DNA from: Nephrocerus scutellatus
Taxonomy: Eukaryota; Arthropoda; Insecta; Diptera; Pipunculidae
Assembly: GCA_947095585.1 (NCBI GenBank)
Contig: OX352765.1
Coordinates: 79,473,375 to 79,537,374 of the forward strand
Length of the DNA: 64,000 nt
Direction: 5' to 3'
Shown: piece by piece, positions 12,350 through 23,092 of the stretch
Position numbering within the stretch: position 1 is the stretch's first letter
Layout of the letters: every line of letters begins with the position of its first letter
Notes under the pieces: generated by a model
What the model was told of the DNA's origin: nothing
The model's input: only the letters and a program-made list of their open reading frames with translations
Database searches by the model: none
Made by a program: the position numbers and the translations under genes

Positions 12350-12772
12350 GGTATATATTAGACTACTTATCGCAGTATTTTTAGGGCATTTGATTAGAGA
12401 TGGCGATGGTCTGGAGCCCGTACATTGTTAGACTACTTATCGCAGTATTTTTAGGGCATTTGATTAGAGATGGCGATGGTCTGGAGCCCGTACATTGTTA
12501 GACTACTTATCGCAGTATTTTTAGGGCATTTGATTAGAGATGGCGATGGTCTGGAGCCCGTACATTGTTAGACTACTTATCGCAGTATTTTTAGGGCATT
12601 TGATTAGAGATGGCGATGGTCTGGAGCCCGTACATTGTTAGACTACTTATCGCAGTATTTTTAGGGCATTTGATTAGAGATGGCGAAGAGCACAAGTCTG
12701 GAGCCCGTACATTGTTAGACTGCGTATCGCAGTATTCTCAGGGCAATTTATTAGAGATGGCGAAGAGCACCA
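12350..12772. repeat. 70-bp tandem repeat (minisatellite)
   Basis: GACTACTTATCGCAG starts at 12361, 12431, 12501, 12571 and 12641, an exact 70-bp period with almost no differences. A diverged sixth unit starts at 12718 (GACTGCGTATCGCAG). It is 77 bp downstream because the fifth unit carries GAAGAGCACAAG in place of the shorter GATGG segment. The first unit also differs (GGGGCCGGTATATATTAG). The pattern of identical central units and diverged ends is that of unequal exchange. The period is not a multiple of three and no protein is suggested. Confidence 0.95.
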
Positions 12773-12979
12773 TATTATGTTCAGGGAATGACTGTCCAAG
12801 CACATAACATGTCTTCTTAGTTGTCGTAGGCTTCTTCATAATAATTGGCTCTACTTTTAGTGGATTAGTCTCTCGAATAAACTTTTTTCACGGCATGGTG
12901 GAGAGAACACAGACCACAATTTTTTTCTTAACTGATAACAACGTTTATAGACATCCTATATAGCCGTGTCAGGTTTTTT

Positions 12980-13336
12980 TTAAATTCTCTAATTTAACTT
13001 CGCGTGCCCGTGGCTGGCTGGTCAGATTTTGTGATACATTTTTAACCCACTTCCAAAAGCCCGATTTTATAGAAATTTTGCACACATGTGTATTTCCGCT
13101 GACAACACTTTCTATTAAAATTTGGCGGCACTTAGGCCTCAGGGCCGAGGGGTGCCCATATAAATATTTTAAAAATTTATCTGACTTTCTTCAAATTTTT
13201 AACACATATATATCACCGATAGACAAAACTTTTAATAAATTTTTTAGGGTGATCAGACCCAAAGGCCCGAGGTTTGTCCATATAAATTTTCTTAAAATTA
13301 GCCCGATTTTCTTTAATTGTTTAACAAATGTGATAA
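12980..13336 (+). repeat. Short element with about 120-bp tandem core, 2.2 units
   Basis: A left module with CCCGTGGCTGGCTGG (13008-13022) is followed by units that begin CCCGATTTT at 13060 and 13302, with a matching CTGACTTTC at 13181, giving a 121-122 bp period. Each unit carries CACATGTGTAT or a variant, a GACAA(C/A)ACTTT block and GTGCCCATATAAAT or a variant. The same units occur at 27.95, 40.1, 42.45 and 54.83 kb. The array stops where the family A copy begins at 13337. The order of modules suggests a short non-autonomous mobile element rather than a locus-specific satellite. Confidence 0.8.
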
Positions 13337-14755
13337 CTGCTAACTAACTGAGGAATTGGAGGCTCCACAAATGACCGAAGACCACACTATGCTGCTACGA
13401 CCAAGCGTAGTCGAATTCGAAGTCAATGTTAGCGATAGAAGCGATCAATCTGCTCAAAAATAATAGGGCCCGGGATATGATTGTATCGCAGCGGAACTGA
13501 TCAAAACAGGAGGTCCCGATATACACCAAATAATTCATGAACTACCTAATATGGGAGTTAGCCCCATACGCTAAGATACAATGGTACAAATCATTGTGGC
13601 TTCATCCCAGGTAAATCAACAATCAACAACATATAAGAGATTTACACCATTAGGCAGGTGATTGAAAAAACTCACTACACCATCTTTTTATAGACTTTGT
13701 ATGATAGCATAGCCAGAGTAAGTAGGATGACCAAGAACAAAGTTATAACCCAAGTAAAAATATCCGGATCACTATCAAGCCCATTCAACATCTATAACGG
13801 CCTCCGATAAGGAGATGGACTAGCTTGCATCCTCTTTAACCTGGCGTTAGGTAAACTGATCCGAGACTCTGACGTAACAGCGAGAGGAACAATCCTCTAT
13901 TAGTTCATTCAGTTACTGGCTTACGCAGACGACAATGACATCGTTGATATAGAAACCCAAGAGCTGTACAGGAAGTTTTCATTCAGATCTAGCGTGCGGC
14001 ACGAAATCTGGGGCTGCACCTAAATAAGAGCAAACAAAGTGCATGGTGGGCGGCGCGTATGCGAGTAGAAGATCCAAGATTGGTCCTTCCTTTAAAATAG
14101 TAAAGCGCGAATTTGAAGTAGTGCAATCCTTTAACTATCAACTCGGGTCAACTGTTACAGCCGATAATAGCATGGAACCAGAAATACACGCACGGCTGCT
14201 CAAAGCCAACAAAACCAACTTTAATCTGACAAGACTCTTCAAATGCAGGAATTTAACTATAAAATCCAAGCTGCTGGTGTATAAGACCAGACCAGTCATA
14301 CCAGTACCATACATACCATACCATACATATGGATCTGAGACTTGGCTGCAAAAAGCATCTGACTTTTTAGCCGCGTTTAAAAGAAAAGTCTTACGGATAA
14401 TTGTTGGCCCGTTTGTGAGGAAGGATGATTCCGGAGACTCTATAATGATGATATTTACGAGCGTTACCGCGATATCGACATCGTGAAAATAATTACGGTC
14501 GTTAGGCTGCGGTGGGCAGGTCATCGCGCTCGTACGAGCGAAGAGGATCCTGCACGGAAAGTCCTTTGCGGTAGGATTAGGATTTATGGAACACGACAGC
14601 GAGGCCGGCCAAGCCTACGACGGAAGGATGGCGTTGACCGGGACGCTCATGGCCAACTGGATGACATCGGCTCAAAATCGGGACCGGTGGAGAGATTTTT
14701 TGCGGTTGGCCAAGACCGGACCACGGTTGTAGAACCAAATATGATGATGCTGATG
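13337..14755 (+). mobile_element. Family A LINE copy, RT to 3' tail, rearranged
   Basis: It begins at the linker/RT boundary (CTAACTGAGGAATT, then an ATGACCGAAGACCACACTATG block at 13370-13390) and reaches the family 3' end CCAAATATGATGATG at 14736-14750. Deletions remove most of the fingers between 13550 and 13640. The catalytic box near 13920-13950 still reads AYADDNDIV, with both aspartates kept. The thumb region and a 147-residue open stretch (14043-14486) follow, with a local expansion of CCATAC units at 14306-14331 that inserts residues before TYGSETW. The C-terminal RWAGHRART block is at 14509-14532. Numerous frameshifts make it inactive. Confidence 0.88.
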
Positions 14756-17129
14756 AAAACAATAGCATCCAAGTTGCATGAATATTTGGCATTACGATCA
14801 AAATATCAAACTCTCAATAGAATTAGGTGTCCTGTTAAAAACCTAAACGCGTGGGAGAACGTGAGGGAAACTGCGAGGGAGAACGCTCACATATGTGTGT
14901 TTAGACATCGCGTAGCATACATCGTCCCATCGATTAAAAATCAAACCTAATAGCTAGAAATGAATGTTCTAATCAGGTACCGACTATGACCGCTCACCGC
15001 GACGTATGATCACCTATGATCGCCAAAAATCAAACTAGTTTTTTTTGCACGCGCTATCGTAATTTATTAAAAATGGAGTTTTTAATAAAATCATTTCAGC
15101 TAGTTAACTTGAAGCACCTAAGACCACCTCACTTCATGTGTACTGAGTTGATCGTTCGATGGTGTGCTTGCTACATCTAGTCGCGCGAATAAGCGATCGG
15201 AATGAGGACATAAATCTTGATCGCGCGATCAACATGCGATGTAACCAACCATCGCAAATCGACCCCTCGCACGATGGCTGTCCAGTTAGGACATAGAATA
15301 ACACAATAGCACTATCGCGATGTTGATTTCATGCAAAAAAATAATCTCATGAGAGCACGACACCTAGCTCAGGTGAGCGATAGCAGAAGCCATTCCGCAA
15401 AAACATTTTCGGGAAATAAATTCTCCTGAAAATGATTTTCGGATAATTTGGACATTACCAAAACTTTGGTAAAAAGGTGGTGTAATTCAAGATGCCCCTA
15501 GTTTAGCCATGACCAACTGGAAGACATTGCCTTAGAGCAAGGACAAGGGATTTTTTCGGAAGGGCAGAAATTTGGAAGCTAGAAATAATAATTATTTTCT
15601 ATCTGACAAATTGTTAATGAATTCCAAGGAAATTATAAATTGTGTAAACAATTCAGAGATGCGAAAAGAAACTGCGATAAACACAAAATTAGGGACACTG
15701 TGTAAAGCGCAAAACTTTTCGCAACAATTATCCTCTCGCTTGGCCTCGGTATGCAACGAAATGAATGAATAACTAACAAATCCTAATGGATTTGAATGGC
15801 GCAGTTTTGAATTTTCCGTTTCACTCAAAATTTTCGTTAAAAATTTATGTGAAATTAATTCAGGATGCATGCCAGAACGCGAGCGAGTGTTGTGGCATGA
15901 CAAATTAATGTGGCGCAAAGTGTTTTCTCATGCTTCCAGTTAACTGGCATGGCATGCTGTACTCGTAAGTAATAACAGTGACTAACTAAGGACGAGAACA
16001 TCCTGTGTTGCTAGCTGCTCTGTGCAATAAACAAGAAGCAAATGCCACCACCTCCATTAAAGATTAAAACGACGAAAATTACTCCAGAGAGCGTGGAGCG
16101 CGTGAACAAACGCTGCCTCTACGCTGGGTTATTCGCGAGCACACATTTTTAGTTATTTATTTTTAGTTTTTGACAATTATGCAAAATTACTTTATATTTA
16201 TGAGCAACAGTGCATTGGTGGCACGTACTCACTTGTGTAAGTAAACAAAAGGCAAGGATTTGGTCGCGAAGAAATTTATTGCGACTAAATTTGAAGTTGA
16301 GCGCGAACAGGAGGATGGTCTAACGCCTCACAAGAGACAGAGAGATAAATAGAGAAAGACAGAGCATCTTATGCTTTTCTTGTTTATTTGCTATTTCCTT
16401 TTCCCAAGAAAATACGTGCTCCTAATTACCAACCAACAGATGGGAAAGGACTTGATCATTTATTTTAATTTTTATTACCGTGGCGCAGAGAACAGCGAGT
16501 TTATTACCGGCATCCGCTAGTACTGTTTCTGTAGCTGCTAACAGCCACGTGAAACGTATTTTGGTGTGCGGTACAAGTCCTTTATTGTCTGCCAGCGACT
16601 CTTTATTTCGCTTGGCAATCATATTTTGTGTAAATGTTGGGAAATTTAAATTTTTAGCCAACATCGACAAAGCGGAATAGACGAGCGTAGTTGTTGATGA
16701 TGCGATGCGATGTTTTAAGCGTTAAATGAAATAAAACTTTCAAAGTATTACGCTTTAAGTCTCTTCAATCGCACAATTGCTGCCATTCTTCAATATTTTC
16801 TTTTTACTCACTCACTCAGATAGAGAAATCTATATACGCCGGAAAAAATCTCTCCACTCCTTTTGATTTCGACCCGATTTCATATCAGAAACATCGCTTA
16901 CGACGTTTTTCCAATAACCATCTCAGAAATATAAGTCCCCTTATCATAAACTAACTAGGAATAAACTTAGATGCAAGGTTAAGTTGGAAAAACATGTAAA
17001 AAAGAAAATGGAAGACACCAAAATTAGAAAACTTCTGATCTTTTTATTTAAACTGCTTGTACTTACAAAATTACAATTAAGTTTAAATTTACTACAACTA
17101 GTCGATGTGACTAACGAGCAGTTTAAATT
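14756..17129. other. Non-coding spacer
   Basis: No gene recognised. 14890-15400 is unusual in short CG-containing palindromic words and is listed separately. Reverse and forward open frames at 15572-15918 overlap each other and show no domain. 16000-16700 has no shared repeats. 16940-17130 is AT-rich, with a Lys- and Phe-rich forward frame and a complementary reverse frame, both typical of chance. Confidence 0.55.
14890..15400. repeat. Cluster of GATCGC/GCGATC words with perfect palindrome
   Basis: In an AT-rich neighbourhood this block has many copies of ATCGC, GCGAT, CGATC and GATCG, including GATCGCC at 15018, GCGATCGG at 15193, CATCGC at 15252 and CTATCGCGATG at 15311. TTGATCGCGCGATCAA at 15217-15232 is a perfect 16-bp palindrome. 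ATCGATTAAAAATCAAACCTA (14931-14951) and ATCGCCAAAAATCAAACTA (15019-15037) look like diverged repeats of each other. It could be the remnant of an old palindromic element or satellite, and I cannot name it. Confidence 0.45.
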
Positions 17130-17133
17130 TATA

Positions 17134-17370
17134 TACAAACTAGCTTTTCCCTGGCGGTCCGCCACCCGCACACATGAATCACCGCCTTGTCATCACTTTT
17201 ACGGGAAGAATGTACTATTGCCTAAGCCCAAACAAAGCACCACCTCGTGGTTTACTGAGATTTTGCTAAGACGCATATTCTGTGAAGGTTTCAGCTCAAT
17301 CGGCTGTTAAGTTTTTGAGTTTTAGTGTCGTATTACAAACCAACAGACATTAAATTTTATATATACATGT
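17134..17370 (+). mobile_element. Short non-autonomous element, 3' UTR-like repeat
   Basis: It has the layout of a widespread kind of short insect repeat: a GC-rich left end (TTTTCCCTGGCGGTCCGCC, 17144-17162), then a right part with TTTCAGCTCAATCGGCTG (17289-17306) and TTACAAACCAACAGACAT (17332-17349) ending in an AT run. The family is not identified. The similarity to the right parts near 17.63, 23.0 and 32.05 kb is in word order rather than close sequence identity. Confidence 0.45.
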
Positions 17371-17589
17371 ATAAGATTATAGAACATACAAAGCAGTGCA
17401 GCATATAGCACAAAGTCATTATGATGCCACTATATGGCCTGATGTTCGCACAGTACAGAAAGCAGCGCAGCGAACAGTGCAGAACACATCACACATTCAT
17501 TATGATAACCGACCGTTTTTCGTCGACTTTAGTTATTTTGTTACAAAATTGAAGGCCCTTTTATTAAAACAGTATAATATATAGTCTAT

Positions 17590-17706
17590 GCTCACTCTAA
17601 AAGTCCATTCTAAATATAGGAGGAAGAAGTTTTGAAATCGGTCCAGTAGTTTCGAAGATTACCTCCTACATACAAACCAATATAACATCTTTATAATATT
17701 AGGATA
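17590..17706 (+). mobile_element. 3' end of short repeat element, TATAATATTAGGATAGAT tail
   Basis: TTGAAATCGGTCCAGTAG (17632-17649) is followed by ACATACAAACCAATATAAC and TTTATAATATTAGGATAGAT (17689-17708). That final string is the hallmark 3' end of a common insect LINE-derived or SINE-like repeat type, as I recall it from other insect genomes. Upstream, 17395-17520 contains an internal imperfect duplication (GCAGTGCAGCATATAGCACA versus GCGAACAGTGCAGAACACAT, each followed by a CATTATGAT block). The 5' limit is unclear. Confidence 0.55.
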
Positions 17707-17707
17707 G

Positions 17708-17837
17708 ATCATACAAAATTAAGATTAAGTGACAACCTTTGAAGGGACTAGATGTTAGGTTGGCAACTATATCGTGCGGTTTAATGCGGTGGAGCCTTCT
17801 TTTATGCTCATTTTGATTGAAGAGTCTGGACGCCTTC
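17708..17837 (-). mobile_element. Possible 3' end of family D (Jockey-like) LINE
   Basis: The reverse strand reads RRLHRIKPHDIVANL (about 17795-17751), which resembles the C-terminal end of Jockey-type ORF2. If it belongs to the family D piece at 18796-19735, the family C copy between them (17838-18795) is a nested insertion with loss of the intervening D sequence. This is an inference from a short match, so confidence is low. Confidence 0.35.
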
Positions 17838-18795
17838 GCAACTCCATTTCAACAAAAACTTTCAGGTCACCTTCCCCTCCAGATCATTCTGGTACGATGG
17901 CACTTACTTGGAAGATGAACACATTCATTTTTACACAGACTGGTCAAAAACTTATGACGGAGTCGGCGGAGGTGTTTTCTCAAAAAATCGAAATCTTAGC
18001 CTCTCTTTCCGTCTTCCTAATCACTGTAGTGTTTTCTGGGCTGAAATTATAGCGATCAGTGAAGAGAAACTTCATATCCGTATATTCTCGGATATCGAAG
18101 CTGCACTGAAATCCCTCGAATAAGTCTCTACAAATTGAATTCTAGCCCTTAACTGTCGATCATCGAGATCGGCAGTGGTGGAGCAGTTCAATATCCACCT
18201 GTGTTGGGTGCCGCGGCACAGAGACATTCCGGGTAACTGTATGGCTGAAGAGCTCGCCAAGCAATGAACTACACTACCCTTCTTACCTGAATATGGTTCC
18301 ATAGGAATACCAATGGCTACATGCAAACTCTTGTTAAGGTAAAAACTAACTGTAGGTGGGCAAACGGTGCAACTTGCATAGCGACAAAGCAGATCTGGCC
18401 CAAGCTGGATACGAAACGGTCCAATTGTTTGATCTCTCAAAAAAGATCGCACATCGGTGCTATTGTAGGTGTCATCACTGGACACTGTATCATCATAGGT
18501 CGGCATGCAGCAAGACTTCGAGTCTTCTCGAATGACTTCTGCAGAAGCTGCATGGATGATAATGAGGAGGAGACCATCATCCATATTCTCTATACTTCTC
18601 CAAAAAACGTAAGCTCCTTTTGGGGCTTTCTTCTACAACGACACTACGAAGCGACAACGACACTTCATACGAAGCACTAATTGGTTCATCGATTAGGTGG
18701 AGGGAATTTTTCCTGATCCGTGTGATATCAAAATGGACTTACTGGTCTAAGTGTGTCGGTTTCACTGACAGCCTCCTTAGCCTAACCTTATTTCT
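17838..18795 (+). mobile_element. Family C LINE copy: RNase H and zinc knuckle, deleted
   Basis: It matches the copy at 3.5-5.1 kb from ACTCCATTTCAACAAAAAC onward. RNase H motifs are HFYTDWSKTYDG (about 17926-17961, with Trp replacing Gly in TDGSK) and IRIFSDIEAALKSLE (18078-18122). Between them the SEALSWLKRN helix is partly deleted. A further stretch (18150-18300) reads in pieces (LCWVPRHRDIPGNCMAEEL). The Cys/His block CRSCMDDNEEETIIH lies at about 18537-18581, and its final cysteine is replaced (YTSP). The 3' end (GCCTCCTTAGCCTAACCTTA, 18771-18790) directly joins the reverse-strand family D copy. Confidence 0.85.
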
Positions 18796-19735
18796 GGATA
18801 CATAATAAATAATCCTGCCAATAAGACCATTCATCTTTCTCAGTTTAAAGTCGAGTTCATCCTGTTTCTTCCTTCCAGCAAAGTCTTGCGTCCAAGATTT
18901 TTAGCGATGTTTGCATGTGAGATCTGTGATTTATTTATAACAATCGGGATATGTCGAATATGTCACCGATGGCAGTATGACAGTATCGTTAGCAAATGTG
19001 GCGATTATAATGTTTGTTGGAGTAGAAAAATCATTTGTGAGATGTAGGTATAGCGTTGGACTCAAGATGCTACCCTGAGGAACACCTGCTGTGGTCTCCC
19101 TAAGATCATAATAAGTATCATCCTGCTTAATTCGGAAGAAGCGTTGAGTCAAATAGGATTTAAGTATATTACAGTATTGAACCGGGAGTGTTGTTTCAAG
19201 TTTTTACAAAAGTCCTTCATGTCAAACCTTGTCAACGGCTTGAGCTGCATTGAGGAAAATAGCAGAGCCAACATTCATTTCCTCAAGCGACTTTTCTATT
19301 GCGTCAGTGATGCTGTGCACTTGATCTATGATTGAGTGGCTGTCTCTAAAGCCATATTGGTGGTTTGGAATTAGTTTTTTGTGTTCGATAATGGGTTTCA
19401 GTCGCTTTAGTAGTACTCTTTCGAGAAATTTTGACATTATTGGAAGTAACCGGAGGAATATTTCCTTCATCTTGATTGCGTACATCCCTTATATTTTATT
19501 TTGACTTATGTGTGCTTAGAAAGTATTTGTGAGATATTCAGAGAATAAAGCTGCTTTTTCGGCGTTAGCTTTGCCCATTCTGGCTTGTTTTTTATTTTTG
19601 ATAGGGGAAGATTTTTCAATTGGTCTCTTCAGGTGTTTTGTCGTTTTCCATAATGAATAGTCAGTTACTTTTATCGTGTGTTAGTTCTTTAAGTATCAAT
19701 GCATGGACTCATTTTTTATAACTTTGATTTCCCGG
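18796..19735 (-). mobile_element. Family D LINE fragment (Jockey-like), reverse strand: RT domain
   Basis: Read from 19735 downwards, the reverse strand encodes DYSLWKTTKHLKRPIEKS (near 19660-19606), MGKANAEKAALFSEYL (near 19580-19530), and then the RT: LLPIMSKFLERVLLKRL (19446-19396), HQYGFRDSHSIIDQVH (19368-19320), FLNAAQAVDKV (a decayed FxDxxxAFDxV, near 19250-19222), AGVPQGSILSP (near 19092-19060) and FANDTVI (near 18992-18972). The last is the YADD box with the first aspartate changed to asparagine. The end near 18860-18800 (KLRKMNGLIGR) is the thumb. Motif spacing and wording are those of the Jockey clade. The copy is catalytically dead, with frameshifts at 19200 and elsewhere. Confidence 0.85.
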
Positions 19736-20454
19736 CGGCGTTGCTGGGAGATTTTCACTAAAAACTCAAAGGATTTTCACCAGTAATTTAAAGTTAAATG
19801 GATGAGCGGCATACATGAATCAGCTGTAAAATTTTAGTAGGAATCACGATTCGACGAACAGCTATTAAGGAGTTTTCCTTTTAGATCCTTAGTAAAATAC
19901 TTGCAACAACGAAATAACATGCTTAGACGTCTTCTCAAGTCAACAACTAAAAAAACTTAAGTCATTAAGTGGAAGTTCTTAAGCAAACCAGACAGCGGAA
20001 ACAAAAACTAATTTTCCACCTTCCTCACTTAATTCCATTTGCAAAGGAGTTAACTTTTTGTTTGGAAGAAAACTTTCTAAGATCGAATCGAATCTGCGTC
20101 TAAACGCACTTATTAAGATTCTGTTTAATTTGGATGATATTTAACGATGGCGTTTCTTCACCTAAAAGGGTTAGAAAAAAAGTTGTATTGCTCCTAAAAA
20201 ATTATTGCTTCTGCAATTCCAAAATAACATTTTTAAAACTAGCAGTTTTGAGACAGGACCCTTTTCTTTTTTACATTTTTTGTAAAATCACTTAATTAGA
20301 ACCCTTATCCTTACCCTTACTCATCTATTAGCAGACAACCAGCAATACTGAGCATACAAAATTGTTAATCGCAAGACAAACAATCAAATAGCAATCCTAT
20401 TCAGTATGTATAGTACGTATCCAAAATCAACATATATAATACTAGCTGATATAA
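19736..20454. other. Non-coding spacer, probable small repeat at left end
   Basis: CCCGGCGGCGTTGCTGGGAG at 19731-19750 is a GC-rich string like the left ends of the short elements at 13.0 and 17.1 kb, but no matching right end is evident. The rest, to 20454, is AT-rich without coding similarity or shared repeats. Confidence 0.45.
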
Positions 20455-22867
20455 CGGCGGTCAACCATAGGGGAATAGGGGGAAGAACACAGAATGCATC
20501 AGAATTGCAGGTAGCCGTAACAATCTCTGACTCGTGAAAGTACTATAAAACCTTCACGTTGGGGACGCCGGTAATTTACCTACCATGACAGGAAAACCTG
20601 AATAACCCCTTCAAAGTAAGGTTGGCGCGAGGCCAATAAACTCACCCATAGAAAAACCTAAAATTAGCCTCGGATACACTGATGAACGACAACGAACACG
20701 GCATCGAAAACGGCTAAACGATTAAAGAATTTTCTAATGGAACGTGCGCTCACTGTATAGAACTTGTGCTGCACAGCAGCTAGCCGATGCCCTTTACAAA
20801 TATTACGCTGACACAACAGCAGTACAGGAGATGCGTTGGACGGGGAATTGTATCTTACAAAAATCACAATATGACATATATTTAAGCTGTCAAGCAGGAA
20901 TTCATGTGCTCGGGGTGGGATTTCTAGTAAACGGACAACGGACAACGAGTCATAGAGATGGCAGCAAGCAATAATTAGGTCGTTGCGAGTACAAGGTTTG
21001 CACGTAAAAATATCAACAAAGCCTGATGGGCCACTCGTAACCAGATATACCACGTGTTGATAGTCCGCCACAACCCGAACCTCATGACGGTACGAACGTA
21101 CCGAGGTACCAACGTCGAATCGGACCACTATGTTGTTCGTATGGTGCTCCGAGTGCGGATTGTATCATCACCAAAGAGTGCATACGCGAATCAGATTCGA
21201 GTCATCACGGCTGTCTTTCGCAACGAAGAGACCAGAAACAACTACGTTCAAGCGATAGGACTTCTCCTAAATGCAGGTAAAGTAAGTCCTGGGGATGAGA
21301 TGTCGGGCGCTGAAGAGAAATGGATATGCCTTAAAAATACTGTCATTAGTAGTGCTAACTCCATCATAGCAGTTGTCATAGAGATCGGAACAACTGGTTC
21401 GATGACGAATGTAAGCTAGCGACTGAAAGTAACAATGTTGCGTACAAAGCAGTGCAACAATCACCGGCGAAAAAAAAACAGCATGGGAGAAGAATCTCGT
21501 CCGTGAACTAGAATAGCTCAGAGGGCACGGAATTTCGACCAAAAAGTCAGCGGTGTGACGCAATATACAATGCGTTGCACATACTGCAAAGACAGAAAGG
21601 GTAATCTGATCCCTAATCTCAAAGGCATCTTAGTGCGATGGAAAGGGTACTTTCATGAGTTTCTAAATGGCCAGCTAACTGAGGAATTTGTGTTACCACA
21701 AATGACCGAAGACCACACTATGCTGCCGCCAAGAAACATAGTCGAAGTTAGCAGAGCTATAAATCGGATCAAAAATAATAAGGCCCGGGATGGTGTCCAA
21801 GCGGATCAGGAGTTCCCGCAATACAACAAGCAATTCATAAACTTATATTGAAAGTATAAGAGGAAGAAGAGATACCAGAAGAATAGCGAAGAGATAATCC
21901 TCTGTTCCATACATAAGAAAAGAGATATAAAAATATGCAGCATTTATCGCGGTATAACGTTGTTGAGTAAGATTTATAAGATTTTCTTCTGTATACTTCA
22001 AGACAGGATATCCCCATATGCTGAAGTCATCATTGGTCCATACCAGTGTGGGCTTCATCCCAGGAGAATCAACAACTGATCAGATTAACGCCCTTAGGCA
22101 GGTGTCTAGAGTTTCAAAACTCACTACACCATCTTTTTATAGACTTTAAAGCCTCCTATGATAGCATAGCCAGAATAGAACTTTATAGAAGCATGAGAGA
22201 ATTCAGCATCCCAATAAACTGACTTGACTATGTAACATCATAACCAATGTTATACACCAAGTAAAAATATCTGGATCGATTTAAAGCCCAACCTGGCGTT
22301 TGAAAAAGTGATCCAAGATTCTTACGTAATGGCGAGAGGAACAATCCTAAAAAGTCCATTTAGATATTGGCTTACGCAGACGACATTTAAATCGTTGGTA
22401 GAAACCCAAATGCTGTACAGGAAGCTTTCATCCAAATAGAGCCAGCGGCATGAAATCTGGGGCTGCACATAAATGAGAAAACGTCTGCGAGCAAAATATC
22501 CAAAATTGGTCTCTCAATTAATTAGTAGTCTAGCGCGAATTTGAAGTAGTGCAACTTTAACTATCTCAGATCAACTGTAGCAGCCGATAACAGCATGGAA
22601 CCGGTAGGCTCCGGTAGGCATAACACCAAACCCGCATGAGCGAAGAGGATCCTGCTCAGAAAGTCCTTTGCGGTAGGATTTTTGGAACACGATAGCGAGG
22701 CCGGCCAAGCCTACGGTAGAGGGATGGCTTAGACAAGGAAGCAAAGAGTTAAGGGATGCTAAACTGGTTGACATCGGCAAGAAATCAGGACCGGTGGAGA
22801 GTTTTTTTGCGGGAGTCCAGGATCGCACTCCGGTCCTATAGTCAAATATGATGATGATGATGATATA
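20455..22867 (+). mobile_element. Family A LINE, most complete copy (5' UTR to 3' tail)
   Basis: This is the longest family A copy and defines its layout. The 5' UTR begins near CGGCGGTCAACCATAG (20456) and includes GGGGACGCCGG (20561). The endonuclease starts at MERALTV-type sequence near 20737, with ITAVQEMRWTG (catalytic Glu, about 20813-20845). The middle of the endonuclease is deleted at about 20970. It resumes with RTYRGTNVESDHYVVRMVL (about 21092-21148), which has the SDH motif. The linker carries EMSGAEEKW (21295-21324) and the RT begins after CKDRKGNLIPNLKGI (21585-21629). The RT is broken by stops and deletions. YADDI survives near 22374-22388, followed by a stop. The C-terminal block is degraded, and the end is CAAATATGATGATGATGATGATA (22843-22865). 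Inactive. Confidence 0.88.
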
Positions 22868-22949
22868 CCCGTCTGTCTCGGCTGCCCTTTCCACCTTACT
22901 GGTCCAACCAACACCCTCGCTGATTCCACCCTTCCCAACCTACCCGAAA

Positions 22950-23092
22950 TTGAGCCAACATTTTAGCCTATAACCTCCGGAGCATGTACAATGGTTAACA
23001 CCTGATCAAATTCGGTTAAGTAGTTTGCCATATTAGCGTAGCCAAATCAAGGTGCAAACTTACCTCTTTATATTATAGTATAGATACGAATT
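22950..23092 (+). mobile_element. 3' end of short repeat element
   Basis: AAATTCGGTTAAGTAGTTTG (23009-23028) followed by CTTTATATTATAGTATAGAT (23070-23089) is the same right-end type as at 17.7 kb. The 5' limit is not clear; ATTGAGCCAACATTTTAGCC near 22950 is the leftmost plausible part. Confidence 0.45.
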
